Shown here piece after piece: positions 55,434-64,000 of a stretch of 64,000 nt of DNA. Source of the DNA: Sunxiuqinia sp963678245. GTDB lineage: Bacteria; Bacteroidota; Bacteroidia; Bacteroidales; Prolixibacteraceae. The position numbers and the translations under genes were made by a program. The notes under the pieces are model-generated. The model did not search any database. It was not told the origin of the DNA and saw only the letters and a program-made list of their open reading frames with translations. The stretch covers positions 2,976,001 through 3,040,000 of the forward strand of contig OZ223309.1 in the NCBI GenBank assembly GCA_965140765.1, given 5' to 3'. The first letter of the stretch is position 1, and each line of letters starts with the position of its first letter.

Positions 55434-56564
55434 CTAAGCATTTATCATCATTGGCATTAAAAGCATCAGTACATCTTCTTCGTCAAATTCCTTTTCAGCC
55501 GGCAGCAATAAGCCTGCGCGAGTTGGATCAGAAAGCTCAACTTTAACATCAGAAGACGACAAGTTTGAAAGAATTTCCAGTAAGAAGGTTGATTTAAATC
55601 CAATTTCAATTTCATCACCCTCATATTGACATTTCAATCGTTCGACAGCCGAAATAGAGAAATCAACATCTTGTGCTGAAACCACCAACTGATTATCATC
55701 AATATGCAACTTAACCAAATTGCTGGCCTGGTTAGCAAACACTGAAACCCGTTTAATTGTGTTGAATAATTCCAAGCGGTCAACAATCATTCTATTGCTG
55801 TTATTGGTCGGAATTACAGAATTATAGCTTGGATAATTTCCTTCAACCAAACGGCAAATTAATTTATAATTGCTTAGGGTGAAAAAAGCATTCTTATCAT
55901 CAAACTGCAATTTCACATCGAACTCTTCTTTTGGAAGTAGGTTACGCAATAAGGCAGCTGGTTTTTTAGGTAAAATAAATGATGATTCCACTTCTGCTTT
56001 GGCATCAGCGCGTTTATAACGCACCAACTTGTGTGCATCAGAAGCCACAAAAGTCAGATCGTCATTTCCCAATTCAACAAATATACCATTCATTACCGGG
56101 CGAAGTTCGTCATCGGCCGTGGCAAACAGTGTTTTTGTAATTCCATTCAACAGCACATCGTGGTTCACATCAATAGTCGCAGTTGCTTCTTCTTTTAGCT
56201 CGGGCAGCTCAGGAAAATCTTCTCCGTTTTGCCCAACAATACTGAACTTTCCATTTTCGGAATAAATATCAATCGCCGAATTTTCTCCATTTATTTGGAA
56301 GGTCAGCGGTTGCTCCGGAAACTCCTTCAGCGTGTCGTTGAGCAACTTTGCCGGAACGGCAACATCACCAGTTCCTTCGGTATTATCCAGGTCAATGCTG
56401 GTAATTAAGGTCGACTCCAAATCTGAGGCAGTAATCGTTAACCGATTATCTTCCAGTTGAAACAAATAATTATCCAAAATGGGTAATGTATTCTTTGAAC
56501 TGATCACCTTACTGATCGCGTTCAGATGACTCAGTAATTCGGTACTGGAAACAACAAATTTCAT
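55434..56564 (-). CDS. dnaN: DNA polymerase III sliding clamp (beta subunit)
   Basis: Ring-shaped processivity clamp, 376 residues, three repeats of a beta-alpha fold. Seen: NTLPILDNYLF near 25, ASDLESTL near 59, ASDAHKLVRYKR near 174 and the last domain with EIGFKSTFLLEIL near 320 and the C-terminal LLMPMMI segment that forms the peptide-binding site. It lies outside the usual dnaA-dnaN-recF arrangement; here gldFG precedes it. Confidence 0.96.
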   Translation of the reverse strand: MKFVVSSTELLSHLNAISKVISSKNTLPILDNYLFQLEDNRLTITASDLESTLITSIDLDNTEGTGDVAVPAKLLNDTLKEFPEQPLTFQINGENSAIDIYSENGKFSIVGQNGEDFPELPELKEEATATIDVNHDVLLNGITKTLFATADDELRPVMNGIFVELGNDDLTFVASDAHKLVRYKRADAKAEVESSFILPKKPAALLRNLLPKEEFDVKLQFDDKNAFFTLSNYKLICRLVEGNYPSYNSVIPTNNSNRMIVDRLELFNTIKRVSVFANQASNLVKLHIDDNQLVVSAQDVDFSISAVERLKCQYEGDEIEIGFKSTFLLEILSNLSSSDVKVELSDPTRAGLLLPAEKEFDEEDVLMLLMPMMINA

Positions 56565-56694
56565 TGAAATGTATTTTAAATTTTTGTTCTAGATCCTGCG
56601 CTGTTCACTGAAATATTTTTCAGCACAATTACACGAATATACAAACTTTGGTTTTTTTAACCTATCCTTTCTTATGAGATTTTATACAAAGTAA

Positions 56695-59106
56695 TTAACG
56701 ACCATATTTCCGCCTACGAACAATGTTGAAAATCAGTCCCAATAAGGAGATCAACACGAGTGGAGCCACCACATTTAACAGCTGCCAAAACAAGCGCTGC
56801 TCCCGAATTTGAACCTTATCGAGCAAGCGAATTTTAAACACCTGCGTCCGCAGCGACATAATGCCGGCATCATCGCACAAATAACTGATAGCATTGACTA
56901 AAAAGGCTTTATTGCCAAAGGTTTGCTGCGAATAACGATCGTACCCCAAAGGAAGCGTCTGAATTTGACCATTACGTTTTGAAACTTGGTTTGCGATCAG
57001 ACTACCATCGGCCAACACAATCATTTTTGCCGATTTTGATTGAGGAAGTACTTCTATATTTTTTGTATTGAAATCACCCAACATTCGATTTTGAAACACC
57101 GATATAAACTGTCCTTCCAATAAAACACCAACAGCCAGTGCCGATTGACTAAACAAACTGCGGGCTGGCGGACTATTTATACTTTGTAAACTAACCTCTA
57201 CAGGAGTTTCTACCCGCCGTGAATAATTGGACGTGTGCAAAACAACTGATTTTTTGATTGCCGGATTTTTACCAACCGTATCAATCGAACTGACAAATTC
57301 GGACTTGACACGATTCAGATTGCGACTTAACTCGTGTGATTGCGACGGGCTGAGCAGAGGCGAATAATACCAAGGAGCAGGCGTATATTTTGGTGCACTT
57401 CCCAGTGGTGCGGTATTTACCGGAATCATGACGCACTCCACATCCTGCACCAAGTCGGTATTTACCCGTACGCCATACCGAAACAGCTGATCATTCAGAT
57501 TCAGGTCGTGAGGAAAAGCAATGGTTGTTTCCCCACTACTTAAACTATCCAAGCTCACCTGTACCGGATCAATCAGCCAAAGCAAATTTCCTCCGCGCAT
57601 CAGATACTGGTCGATGTAGAATTTGTCCTTTTCGCTAAATGCATGAACAGGATCGGCAATGACAACAGCGTCAGGCAAGGTATTCTGAATCAACTCATCA
57701 GCGACCACATCCGTAAGCGAAAAATTCTCCGAAAGGGCTTGACGAATATCCCGTGTTTCAGGCTCTCCCAATTCTCCGTGACCACCCATAAAAGCAACAG
57801 TTGGGCGATTATCGTCGACCAACAGCTTGAAAGCTCGCATCAGCTCAAACTCCAGTGTTTCAACCGACTGATTTAAGTTTTGTTCGGCCGATAGGGATGG
57901 GTTATTTTTCAGCAGGTTGATACCGATCTCATAATCTTTATAGTGAATGACTGCCCCCGGAAAAATGAGTTTTGTTACCGTTCCCTCGTCGCGCTGCAAA
58001 CGCAAATCAGTTGGTTTCAGTCCTAATGACACGAGGCGTTCAAACAACTGCTTTTGCTCTTCTGTATTGCTAACCATTTCATAAGGATCCATCAATTCAT
58101 CGCGAATTTGGTAATCGGCATAAGCGTTAATATCCTGTATTTTTTCGACGACTGCTTGCTGTAACTTCCGAAAGCCGGAAGGCAACTCCCCTTCCAAAAA
58201 GATATCAATTTTAACAGGTGCCTCCAACCGACTAATAAACTGCTTCGAAATTGGCGATAAGCTGTATCTCTTTTCAGAAGTCAGGTCGATACGAAAAAAC
58301 CAAACCGACAAGATATAAGCTAACAAAACAAGTCCGACAACCAGTATTGCCATTTTTCTCAGCTGACCAATAATTGCCGTCTGCTTTTGACGCAAAAAAA
58401 TGCTGGTTAATAACAGGAAAAAGAAACTAAAGACAATGAAATAAAACAGATCGCGTGAATCCACCACTCCCCGGCTAACGGACAGGTAATGCTCGTTGAT
58501 ACCCAGTTCAATTAGAAACTCGTTGACTGAAGATGGCCAGTTTAAAGAGGCTACAAACTCGAAGCCCAGATAAGCAGCAAACGACAAGAACAAAGCAACT
58601 ACGAAAGCAAACACCGGATTGTCTGTAATGGCGGAGGCAAAAACACCGATGGCAACATAGACAGCAGCCAAACAAAACAGGCCTATAAACGATCCCCATG
58701 CCGCACCGGAATCCCAGTTTCCAACCGGATTACCCAGACTGTAAATAGAGTAGAAATAAACTAAAGTTGGAAGCAAGCACAGCAATACGAGCACAAGTCC
58801 GGCGAAGTATTTTGCCCAAACGAGTTGTAACAACGATATTGGTTTGGTGATCAGAATCTCGAGAGTGCCGGATCGCTTCTCTTCGGCAAACAAGCGCATG
58901 GTCAATGCCGGAATCAGAAAAAGGAAAATCCATGGAGCTAATGAAAAATAGCCATCCAGTGTAGCATAACCAGCATCCAATAAATTGGAAGTGCCGGGGA
59001 ACACCCATAAAAAAAGACCATTAGTAATCAAAAATACAAAGGCAATTAAGTATCCTGTTATTGATCCAAAAAAACTGGTGATTTCTTTTCGAAATAAACT
59101 GTACAT
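56695..59106 (-). CDS. Fused gliding/ABC transport protein GldF-GldG
   Basis: A single 803-residue frame. Residues 1-240 form a GldF-like ABC-2 permease with six helices: MYSLFRKEITSFFGSITGYL, EEKRSGTLEILITKPI near 76 and a typical last helix ending near 238. Then, without a stop, comes a GldG-like protein: helix IILVVGLVLLAYI-like segment near 250, RYSLSPISKQFI near 280, an auxiliary transport domain, TVAFMGGHGELGEP near 442, and a final helix near 775-795. GldF and GldG are usually two genes in gliding Flavobacteria. They interact with the GldA ATPase, not seen here. It is the last gene after lpxB (40-base gap). Confidence 0.88.
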   Translation of the reverse strand: MYSLFRKEITSFFGSITGYLIAFVFLITNGLFLWVFPGTSNLLDAGYATLDGYFSLAPWIFLFLIPALTMRLFAEEKRSGTLEILITKPISLLQLVWAKYFAGLVLVLLCLLPTLVYFYSIYSLGNPVGNWDSGAAWGSFIGLFCLAAVYVAIGVFASAITDNPVFAFVVALFLSFAAYLGFEFVASLNWPSSVNEFLIELGINEHYLSVSRGVVDSRDLFYFIVFSFFFLLLTSIFLRQKQTAIIGQLRKMAILVVGLVLLAYILSVWFFRIDLTSEKRYSLSPISKQFISRLEAPVKIDIFLEGELPSGFRKLQQAVVEKIQDINAYADYQIRDELMDPYEMVSNTEEQKQLFERLVSLGLKPTDLRLQRDEGTVTKLIFPGAVIHYKDYEIGINLLKNNPSLSAEQNLNQSVETLEFELMRAFKLLVDDNRPTVAFMGGHGELGEPETRDIRQALSENFSLTDVVADELIQNTLPDAVVIADPVHAFSEKDKFYIDQYLMRGGNLLWLIDPVQVSLDSLSSGETTIAFPHDLNLNDQLFRYGVRVNTDLVQDVECVMIPVNTAPLGSAPKYTPAPWYYSPLLSPSQSHELSRNLNRVKSEFVSSIDTVGKNPAIKKSVVLHTSNYSRRVETPVEVSLQSINSPPARSLFSQSALAVGVLLEGQFISVFQNRMLGDFNTKNIEVLPQSKSAKMIVLADGSLIANQVSKRNGQIQTLPLGYDRYSQQTFGNKAFLVNAISYLCDDAGIMSLRTQVFKIRLLDKVQIREQRLFWQLLNVVAPLVLISLLGLIFNIVRRRKYGR

Positions 59107-59146
59107 ATTGACTTTCGCTTTTTGCTCAAACGAAGATAGAAAAAGA

Positions 59147-60280
59147 TTAATTCTTTTCGTTCAATTTATCAATCATCATCGACGCAGCACGGGCAGAAGC
59201 ACCAGGCTCGCCCAATTTCCCGCTTAATTCGTCGTAGCTTTTCATGATTTGTTTTTTATGCGAGGTGTCATTCAAAATCAAGTTCAGCTCTTTGTGAATA
59301 TTGGTCGGTGTGCAGTGTTGTTGCAACAATTCTTTTACGGCCATCCGTTTCAAAATAAGATTAACCAGCGACACCAATGTAATTCCAACAACATATTGTC
59401 CAATCCAATAAAAAAGGGTTCCGCCATCCATTCGGTAGCACACAATTTGCGGGCATCGTAAAATACCGGCTTCCAGCGAAACGGTACCCGATGCCAACAC
59501 CGCAGCTTCTGCTTGCTGCATTAATTCGTAGGTTTTGTCATGCAAAACACGCACTTCAGGATAAGCCTGAGTTAGCTTCTCATAAACAAGCTCATCAATA
59601 TTTGGTGCGGCTGTTACCACAATCTGGTATTCCGGAAAATAGGCTGCACCTTCCAGCATTCGGGGCAACAACGATTTTATTTCCTGTAACCGGCTACCCG
59701 GAAGCAATGCGATGATAGGTTTGTCCGGTAAATTATTTTGATTGATAAAATCGGAAAAATCAGTTTTTGCAGGTTTGGCTTTTATTGCATCCAACACCGG
59801 ATTGCCAACATAGTTGACCTCATAGCCAAGCCTTTTATAAAACTCAGTTTCGAAAGGAAGAATGGTAAACATCTCATCAACAAAAGCCTTGATCTTTTTG
59901 ATTCGGTATTTCTTCCAAATCCATATTTTGGGAGAAATATAGTAGAATACCCGAATGCTATGTTTTTTTGCAAATTCAGCCATGCGAAGATTAAACCCGG
60001 GATAATCAACCAACACCAATACATCCGGTTGAAATTCGAATAAATCCTCCTCGCAGGCTTTAAAATTTCGTTGAATAGTTTTTAGGTTCATCAGCACCGG
60101 CAAAAAGCCCATGAAAGCCATTTCGCGATAATGCTTGCTTAAGTGCATTCCTGCTTGTTCCATTAGCTCGCCACCAAATCCACGAACTTCGGCTTGTGAA
60201 TCTTTCTTTACAAGTTCAGAGATGAGGTTTGAGGCATGCAAGTCACCCGAAGCTTCGCCGGCTATAAAATAGTACTTCAT
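59147..60280 (-). CDS. lpxB: Lipid-A-disaccharide synthase
   Basis: GT19 glycosyltransferase that joins UDP-diacylglucosamine and lipid X in lipid A synthesis. 377 residues: AGEASGDLHASNLI near 7, MGFLPVLMNL near 56, LVDYPGFNLRMAEFA near 90, YYISPKIWIWKKYRIKKIK near 115-133, VGNPVLDA near 158, LLPGSRLQEI near 189 and ASGTVSLEAGI near 262. Overlaps the small membrane gene by four bases in the surE-orf-lpxB-gldFG run. Confidence 0.95.
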   Translation of the reverse strand: MKYYFIAGEASGDLHASNLISELVKKDSQAEVRGFGGELMEQAGMHLSKHYREMAFMGFLPVLMNLKTIQRNFKACEEDLFEFQPDVLVLVDYPGFNLRMAEFAKKHSIRVFYYISPKIWIWKKYRIKKIKAFVDEMFTILPFETEFYKRLGYEVNYVGNPVLDAIKAKPAKTDFSDFINQNNLPDKPIIALLPGSRLQEIKSLLPRMLEGAAYFPEYQIVVTAAPNIDELVYEKLTQAYPEVRVLHDKTYELMQQAEAAVLASGTVSLEAGILRCPQIVCYRMDGGTLFYWIGQYVVGITLVSLVNLILKRMAVKELLQQHCTPTNIHKELNLILNDTSHKKQIMKSYDELSGKLGEPGASARAASMMIDKLNEKN

Positions 60281-60585
60281 AATGATTGAATCGCCACTGA
60301 AATGATTACAAAAAAAGCATATATGAATGTCGCCATTAAAACACCGCGAGCTGCCATGTCATATTTTTTTTTGAAGAATACCAGAAAAAGCAGCAGATTG
60401 GGCAACACACACAGAGTCATCAATTTGATGAGGATTTGAAACCGCCAAAGATTTGACAAATATTCGAGAATCCCGACTTCGTGATAACGAACGAGGTACA
60501 TAATCAGAAACATGATTAACGGGAAAATTAGCCCGGGCCAAAAACCATATTTCAGGTGATTGATATTTGATGCTGAGTTATTCAT
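60277..60585 (-). CDS. Small three-helix membrane protein in the surE-lpxB operon
   Basis: A 102-residue protein with three hydrophobic segments (about 15-33, 48-70, 77-98). No family motif recognised. It starts on the last base of surE (TAATG) and overlaps lpxB by four bases (ATGA), so it is strongly coupled. The setting points to a cell envelope role. Confidence 0.78.
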   Translation of the reverse strand: MNNSASNINHLKYGFWPGLIFPLIMFLIMYLVRYHEVGILEYLSNLWRFQILIKLMTLCVLPNLLLFLVFFKKKYDMAARGVLMATFIYAFFVIISVAIQSL

Positions 60586-61346
60586 TAAAACTTCCAGCCT
60601 TTCATTTTTTCCAAAGTTTCCTCACAGGTCATATCTACATGAATAGGCACTACCGACACTTTCTGATTGTCTAAGGCAAACAAGTCAGTATCTTCAGCAT
60701 CGGGCTCAAAATTTTTAAAGTAACCAGACAACCAGTAATACTCACGGTTGTGCGGATCAGTGCGTTTTTCCAGTTCTTCCACCCACTTGCCTGAGGTTTG
60801 CCGGCAAACTTCAATGCCTTCAACATCTCCCTTGGGGATATTCACATTCAAGCAAACAAAAGGCGGCAACCCATGCTCGAAAACCGATTGAAAAACACGG
60901 GCAACCCACATCTTTGCTTTCGAAAAATCTGCATCCGGTAAATAGTCGCACAACGAAAAACCGATTGATGGAACACCATGCAAACACCCTTCGATGGCAG
61001 CCCCCATTGTTCCGGAATACACCAAACTTATAGACGAATTAGAACCATGGTTAATCCCTGAAATAACAAAATCCGGCAATCGATCTACCAAATGATTGAA
61101 TCCTAATTTCACGCAATCTACCGGAGTTCCATTGCACTTGTAGGCAATATATCCGTCCTCTTCCTCAACTTTTGATACTCGCAAAGGACGATCAACCGAA
61201 ATCGCATTGGACATACCCGACATAGCCACCTCGGGCGCAACTACCACGACATCACCAAAGAGACGCATCACATCAGAAACCTCCTTCAGTCCTTTTGCCT
61301 GAATTCCATCGTCGTTGGTAATAAATATGAGCGGACGTTGTTTCAT
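60585..61346 (-). CDS. surE: 5'/3'-nucleotidase SurE
   Basis: Metal-dependent nucleoside monophosphatase linked to survival in stationary phase. The ATG at 61346 (MKQRPLIFITNDDGI) gives 253 residues; the frame extends to a TTG at 61370 but this looks like leader. Key residues: FITNDDGIQAKG near 7-18 (metal Asp), APEVAMSGMSNAIS near 41, CNGTPVDCVKLGF near 71, VISGINHGSNSS near 88 (Asn ligand), and VVPIHVDMT near 235. Heads the run surE-orf-lpxB-gldFG. Confidence 0.95.
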   Translation of the reverse strand: MKQRPLIFITNDDGIQAKGLKEVSDVMRLFGDVVVVAPEVAMSGMSNAISVDRPLRVSKVEEEDGYIAYKCNGTPVDCVKLGFNHLVDRLPDFVISGINHGSNSSISLVYSGTMGAAIEGCLHGVPSIGFSLCDYLPDADFSKAKMWVARVFQSVFEHGLPPFVCLNVNIPKGDVEGIEVCRQTSGKWVEELEKRTDPHNREYYWLSGYFKNFEPDAEDTDLFALDNQKVSVVPIHVDMTCEETLEKMKGWKF

Positions 61347-61367
61347 TTTTTTCTTTTTTGCGAACCA

Positions 61368-61375
61368 CAAAGATA
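61368..61375 (-). promoter_or_regulatory. Candidate -7 box for the surE operon
   Basis: Leftward TATCTTTG matches TAnnTTTG, 22 bases before the surE start. No good -33 TTTG. Confidence 0.42.
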
Positions 61376-61504
61376 CGTTTATCTCCTTGTTTGACTAACT
61401 ATTTTAATCCCAATTTTCCAAGAGCATCAATCCAATAGTTACACTCAAAAAACTAACCAGTGGTGACCATTAAAGATGGTAAACTTTTCGGGTTTCTGCA
61501 AAGT

Positions 61505-61540
61505 AAACAGCCCAACTTCAACTGAAGTCGGGCTGTTTTT
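61505..61540 (-). terminator. Terminator-like hairpin after rny
   Basis: A long stem (AAACAGCCC against GGGCTGTTT, with ACTTCA/TGAAGT inside) sits 20 bases after the rny stop. Leftward it is followed by TTTAC, and rightward by TTTTT, so it may work in either direction. Confidence 0.7.
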
Positions 61541-61559
61541 ATATCGAAAAAATGATTTA

Positions 61560-63110
61560 CTATTTCGCATAGTTTACTGCACGCAGTTCACGGATAACAG
61601 TAATCTTAATTTGTCCCGGATAAGTCATTTCATCCTGGATGTGCTTCGCGATATCAAATGACAGTTGTTCTGATTCTTTATCAGAAATCTTCTCACTACC
61701 AACAATTACGCGCAATTCGCGTCCAGCCTGAATGGCATAAGTTTTCAGAACACCTGGATACGAAAGTGCCAAATCTTCTAAAGCTTTTAAACGCTTGATG
61801 TAAGATTCTACCACTTCGCGGCGAGCTCCCGGGCGGGCACCTGAAATCGCATCACAAACCTGAACGATAGGAGCCAACATGGTTTGCATTTCCACCTCGT
61901 CGTGGTGCGCTCCAATGGCATTGCAGATATCCGGCTTTTCTTTGAATTTTTCAGCCAGCTTCATCCCCAGTACTGCATGTGGAAGTTCCGGTTCATCATC
62001 CGGCACTTTACCAATATCGTGAAGCAAGCCGGCACGTTTCGCCCACTTAGTATTAAGTCCAAGCTCTGAAGCCATGATAGCACAAAGATTAGCCACCTCC
62101 CGGGAGTGCTGCAATAAGTTTTGTCCGTACGACGAACGATATTTCATTTTACCGATCATGCGAATCAGCTCTGGATGCAGACCATGTACTCCGAGGTCAA
62201 TCGCAGTACGTTTACCGGTTTCAATAATTTCCTCTTCAATCTGCTTTTTCACTTTCGAAACAACCTCCTCAATACGAGCAGGGTGAATACGTCCGTCTGT
62301 TACCAATTGATGTAAGGCCAAACGGGCAATTTCGCGACGTACCGGATCGAAACCTGAAAGCACAATCGCTTCGGGTGTATCATCTACAATAATCTCAACA
62401 CCTGTTGCAGCTTCCAATGCGCGGATATTACGTCCTTCACGACCAATAATCCGACCTTTAATTTCATCGCTTTCAATGTGGAAAATTGTAACGGAGTTTT
62501 CAATGGCAGTTTCGGTTGCCACTCGCTGTATCGTTTTCACCACAACTTTCTTCGCCTCTTTATTGGCAGTAAGTTTAGCCTCTTCCATTATTTCGTTAAT
62601 GTAAGACATGGCTTCAGTTTGCGCTTCACCTTTTAAGGACTCAACCAACTGGCTTTTGGCTTCTTCTGCTGACAATCCGGAGATTGCTTCCAACTGCTCA
62701 ACCTGTTGTTTATGCATGCGATCCAAATCGTCTTCCTTTTGCTGAACCACATTCAACTGATTTGTCAGGTTCTCGCGAATAGCGTCAACATCTTTCTTTG
62801 TTGTTTCAAATTCCTTTACTCTTCGTTGTAGTTCATCCCGACGTTGTAAAAAAGCACTTTCTTTTTGCTTTAGTTTATTTTCGACAGAATCAATCTTGTT
62901 GTTCTTCTCATAAATAAACTTTTCATGTTCTGTTTTTAACTGTAAGAACTTCTCTTTTGCCTGAAGTATCTTATCTTTTTTTATTACATCGCCTTCTGCC
63001 TCGGCCTCTGTTATGATCTTCGTTTTCTTGCTTTTTAGTGCTTTATCCCACAAAAAGTAGGAAAGCCCTCCGCCTAGCAAGAACCCGGAAATAGCATATA
63101 TTATTTCCAT
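61560..63110 (-). CDS. rny: Ribonuclease Y
   Basis: Membrane-anchored endoribonuclease that initiates mRNA decay. 516 residues: N-terminal helix (about 4-22), long coiled coil (about 30-170), KH domain with IGREGRNIRALEAATGVE near 215, and HD domain with AGLLHDIGKVPDDEPELPHA near 355 (metal His/Asp). The length and domain order are standard. Confidence 0.96.
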   Translation of the reverse strand: MEIIYAISGFLLGGGLSYFLWDKALKSKKTKIITEAEAEGDVIKKDKILQAKEKFLQLKTEHEKFIYEKNNKIDSVENKLKQKESAFLQRRDELQRRVKEFETTKKDVDAIRENLTNQLNVVQQKEDDLDRMHKQQVEQLEAISGLSAEEAKSQLVESLKGEAQTEAMSYINEIMEEAKLTANKEAKKVVVKTIQRVATETAIENSVTIFHIESDEIKGRIIGREGRNIRALEAATGVEIIVDDTPEAIVLSGFDPVRREIARLALHQLVTDGRIHPARIEEVVSKVKKQIEEEIIETGKRTAIDLGVHGLHPELIRMIGKMKYRSSYGQNLLQHSREVANLCAIMASELGLNTKWAKRAGLLHDIGKVPDDEPELPHAVLGMKLAEKFKEKPDICNAIGAHHDEVEMQTMLAPIVQVCDAISGARPGARREVVESYIKRLKALEDLALSYPGVLKTYAIQAGRELRVIVGSEKISDKESEQLSFDIAKHIQDEMTYPGQIKITVIRELRAVNYAK

Positions 63111-63143
63111 TTCAATTAAGTATTACTGTATATATTTAGTTTA

Positions 63144-63209
63144 ACAAAAAACCCGCTAATACATCCATCCCCAAGGCAAATCAGTTGGGAGTGAATAAAA
63201 AGCGGGCTT
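63144..63209 (-). ncRNA. Candidate structured RNA between zapA and rny (6S-like or terminator)
   Basis: Leftward, outer arms AAGCCCGCT and AGCGGG close a long hairpin with inner pairs CCCAA/TTGGG and an unpaired bubble on each side, followed by six T. The outline (long rod with an internal open region, T run) is like a 6S RNA, and in some Bacteroidota I recall ssrS lying between zapA and rny. The zapA-rny gap is only 118 bases, so it would be short. A plain terminator of the zapA operon is the simpler reading. Confidence 0.4.
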
Positions 63210-63228
63210 CGATAATCTTATTTTTAAT

Positions 63229-63522
63229 CTACTCGTTAATCGACAAATAATCACCTAAATGCTCATTAAGTATTTTTATTTCTTCAATAAAAGGAGATTC
63301 GTCTGCTTGTTCTTCCAACTCCAAATTCTTCAATACAAACTGAAAAGCAGTCATTGCAAGAAAATCTTTCGAATCGTGGTCAGCATATTTTTTTCTGTAT
63401 TGAAGAATAATGTCATTTAATATTTTCGCAGCTTTCCTGTATTTCTCCTCGTCTTCCCTAACAATAGTCAATGGGTAAACTCGCCCATCGATGTTGATAT
63501 TTATTGAAAGCTTATCTGTCAT
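63229..63522 (-). CDS. zapA: Cell division protein ZapA
   Basis: FtsZ-ring stabilising protein, 97 residues. The N-terminal domain shows LSININIDGRVYPLTIVREDEEKYR spacing (about 4-28) like the ZapA fold, and the C-terminal helix (about 65-95) is coiled-coil forming. It follows a coiled-coil gene after 15 bases. Confidence 0.85.
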   Translation of the reverse strand: MTDKLSININIDGRVYPLTIVREDEEKYRKAAKILNDIILQYRKKYADHDSKDFLAMTAFQFVLKNLELEEQADESPFIEEIKILNEHLGDYLSINE

Positions 63523-63537
63523 TTCTTCTTGTATTTG

Positions 63538-63831
63538 CTACACGTTCAGTTGAGCAATACATTTATCAATTTCCCGCACTATTTTATTTAAAACTTGCTT
63601 CGCATTCTGTTTTTCATCATCCGAAGCAGAAAAAATCTTTGCTAACTTAAGATTTTCATACTTTTTGACCAAAATCTCATTTTCATTGCGAACTACATCC
63701 AACTCATCCTGCATGCCTTTCAGCTGATCCCGCAGCTGTTTATTTTCATCTTTCAAGCGATTCTGCTTGCCAATTAGCAGTCTGAGTCGGGTCTTAAATT
63801 CATCAATTAAATATTGATCCTTCTCGGTCAT
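63538..63831 (-). CDS. Small coiled-coil protein upstream of zapA
   Basis: A 97-residue soluble protein. A coiled coil covers about residues 8-62 (RLRLLIGKQNRLKDENKQL), and a short amphipathic helix ends it (AKQVLNKIVREIDKCIAQL). I do not recognise a named family; the size and neighbour suggest a ZapB-like or ZapA-binding cell division factor, which is an inference. Confidence 0.75.
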   Translation of the reverse strand: MTEKDQYLIDEFKTRLRLLIGKQNRLKDENKQLRDQLKGMQDELDVVRNENEILVKKYENLKLAKIFSASDDEKQNAKQVLNKIVREIDKCIAQLNV

Positions 63832-63850
63832 TTCTGCATACTTTCTAGGA

Positions 63851-63858
63851 CAAAATTA
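63851..63858 (-). promoter_or_regulatory. Candidate -7 box for the zapA operon
   Basis: Leftward TAATTTTG matches TAnnTTTG, 20 bases before the coiled-coil gene start. No good -33 box is seen. Confidence 0.38.
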
Positions 63859-63973
63859 ATATTTTTGCCCAATAGTTTATACGAAGATAGTTTTATTTTG
63901 CGTAATGCAAACCGCCGTACAACAATTCTGGCTCTGACTAGTTTTAATCACCAAACACTTAAGGATTCTATTT

Positions 63974-64000
63974 ATGAAAATTCGTTTTCTAATATCTTTT
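63974..64000 (+). CDS. Start of a divergent gene cut by the right edge
   Basis: The ATG at 63974 is followed by eight codons (MKIRFLISF), a basic then hydrophobic start like a signal peptide. It is divergent from the zapA operon with a 142-base spacer. Nothing more can be said about its product. Confidence 0.45.

Noticed and set aside
1..64000. CRISPR arrays, insertion sequences, integrases or prophage genes
   Set aside because: No regular spaced repeats, transposase motifs or phage structural genes were seen anywhere in the window.

Overview
The window looks like a chromosomal segment from a marine- or gut-type member of the Bacteroidota, probably Bacteroidales/Marinilabiliales. The evidence is a hybrid two-component regulator next to pectin-degrading enzymes, type IX secretion and gliding proteins (a plug protein and a GldF-GldG fusion), the Nqr sodium pump, ExbB/ExbD/ExbD energisation genes, lipid A and Kdo genes, many genes without a Shine-Dalgarno sequence, and upstream sequences that often match the Bacteroidota -7 box TAnnTTTG. 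No phage, insertion sequence, CRISPR array or rRNA gene is visible, and most of the content is core genome.

Layout. 1-7000 is the edge of a pectin utilisation locus: a pectinesterase (cut by the left edge), a GH105 unsaturated rhamnogalacturonyl hydrolase lipoprotein and a 1.35-kDa-residue class HTCS regulator (about 1350 residues). 7378-9714 is a PAS-rich hybrid histidine kinase. 9779-17264 is a run of rightward genes (recR, a multi-domain glycosyltransferase, a GNAT acetyltransferase, amn, holA, a rhomboid protease, a HAD phosphatase and a class IV aminotransferase) interrupted by one opposing HsdR_N-like gene. 17256-23588 has yqgE, a divIC-like gene, pruA, a membrane histidine kinase and a type IX secretion plug protein. 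23785-29619 is the six-gene nqrABCDEF operon with a good promoter and terminator. 29677-36957 has tadA, aspS, a cupin, the exb operon, tRNA-Ser(GGA), asparaginase and a TatD nuclease. 37072-39573 holds an intact glutamate dehydrogenase and a shortened paralogue.

39954-47500 has a CPBP protease, a cyclophilin, a small membrane protein and kdsB, then a rightward cluster of a receiverless sigma-54 activator, lptE, a TPR protein, secG and groES-groEL. 47650-53404 has a CLC protein with fluoride-exporter hallmarks followed by sbcD-sbcC. 53813-64000 is leftward: an FAH-family hydrolase, an exonuclease, dnaN, gldFG, lpxB, a small membrane protein, surE, rny, a possible structured RNA, zapA and a coiled-coil protein, with the first nine codons of a divergent gene at the right edge.

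The points most worth a second look are the glutamate dehydrogenase paralogue with a clean in-frame loss of about 140 residues that removes the catalytic lysine, the glycosyltransferase fused to what looks like a sugar-1-phosphate transferase lacking its catalytic core, the GldF-GldG fusion, the CLC protein with a GNNLV motif, the structured sequence between zapA and rny, a perfect 16-bp palindrome before the HTCS gene, and tandem repeats upstream of groES. I found no clear, wholly new multi-gene system.
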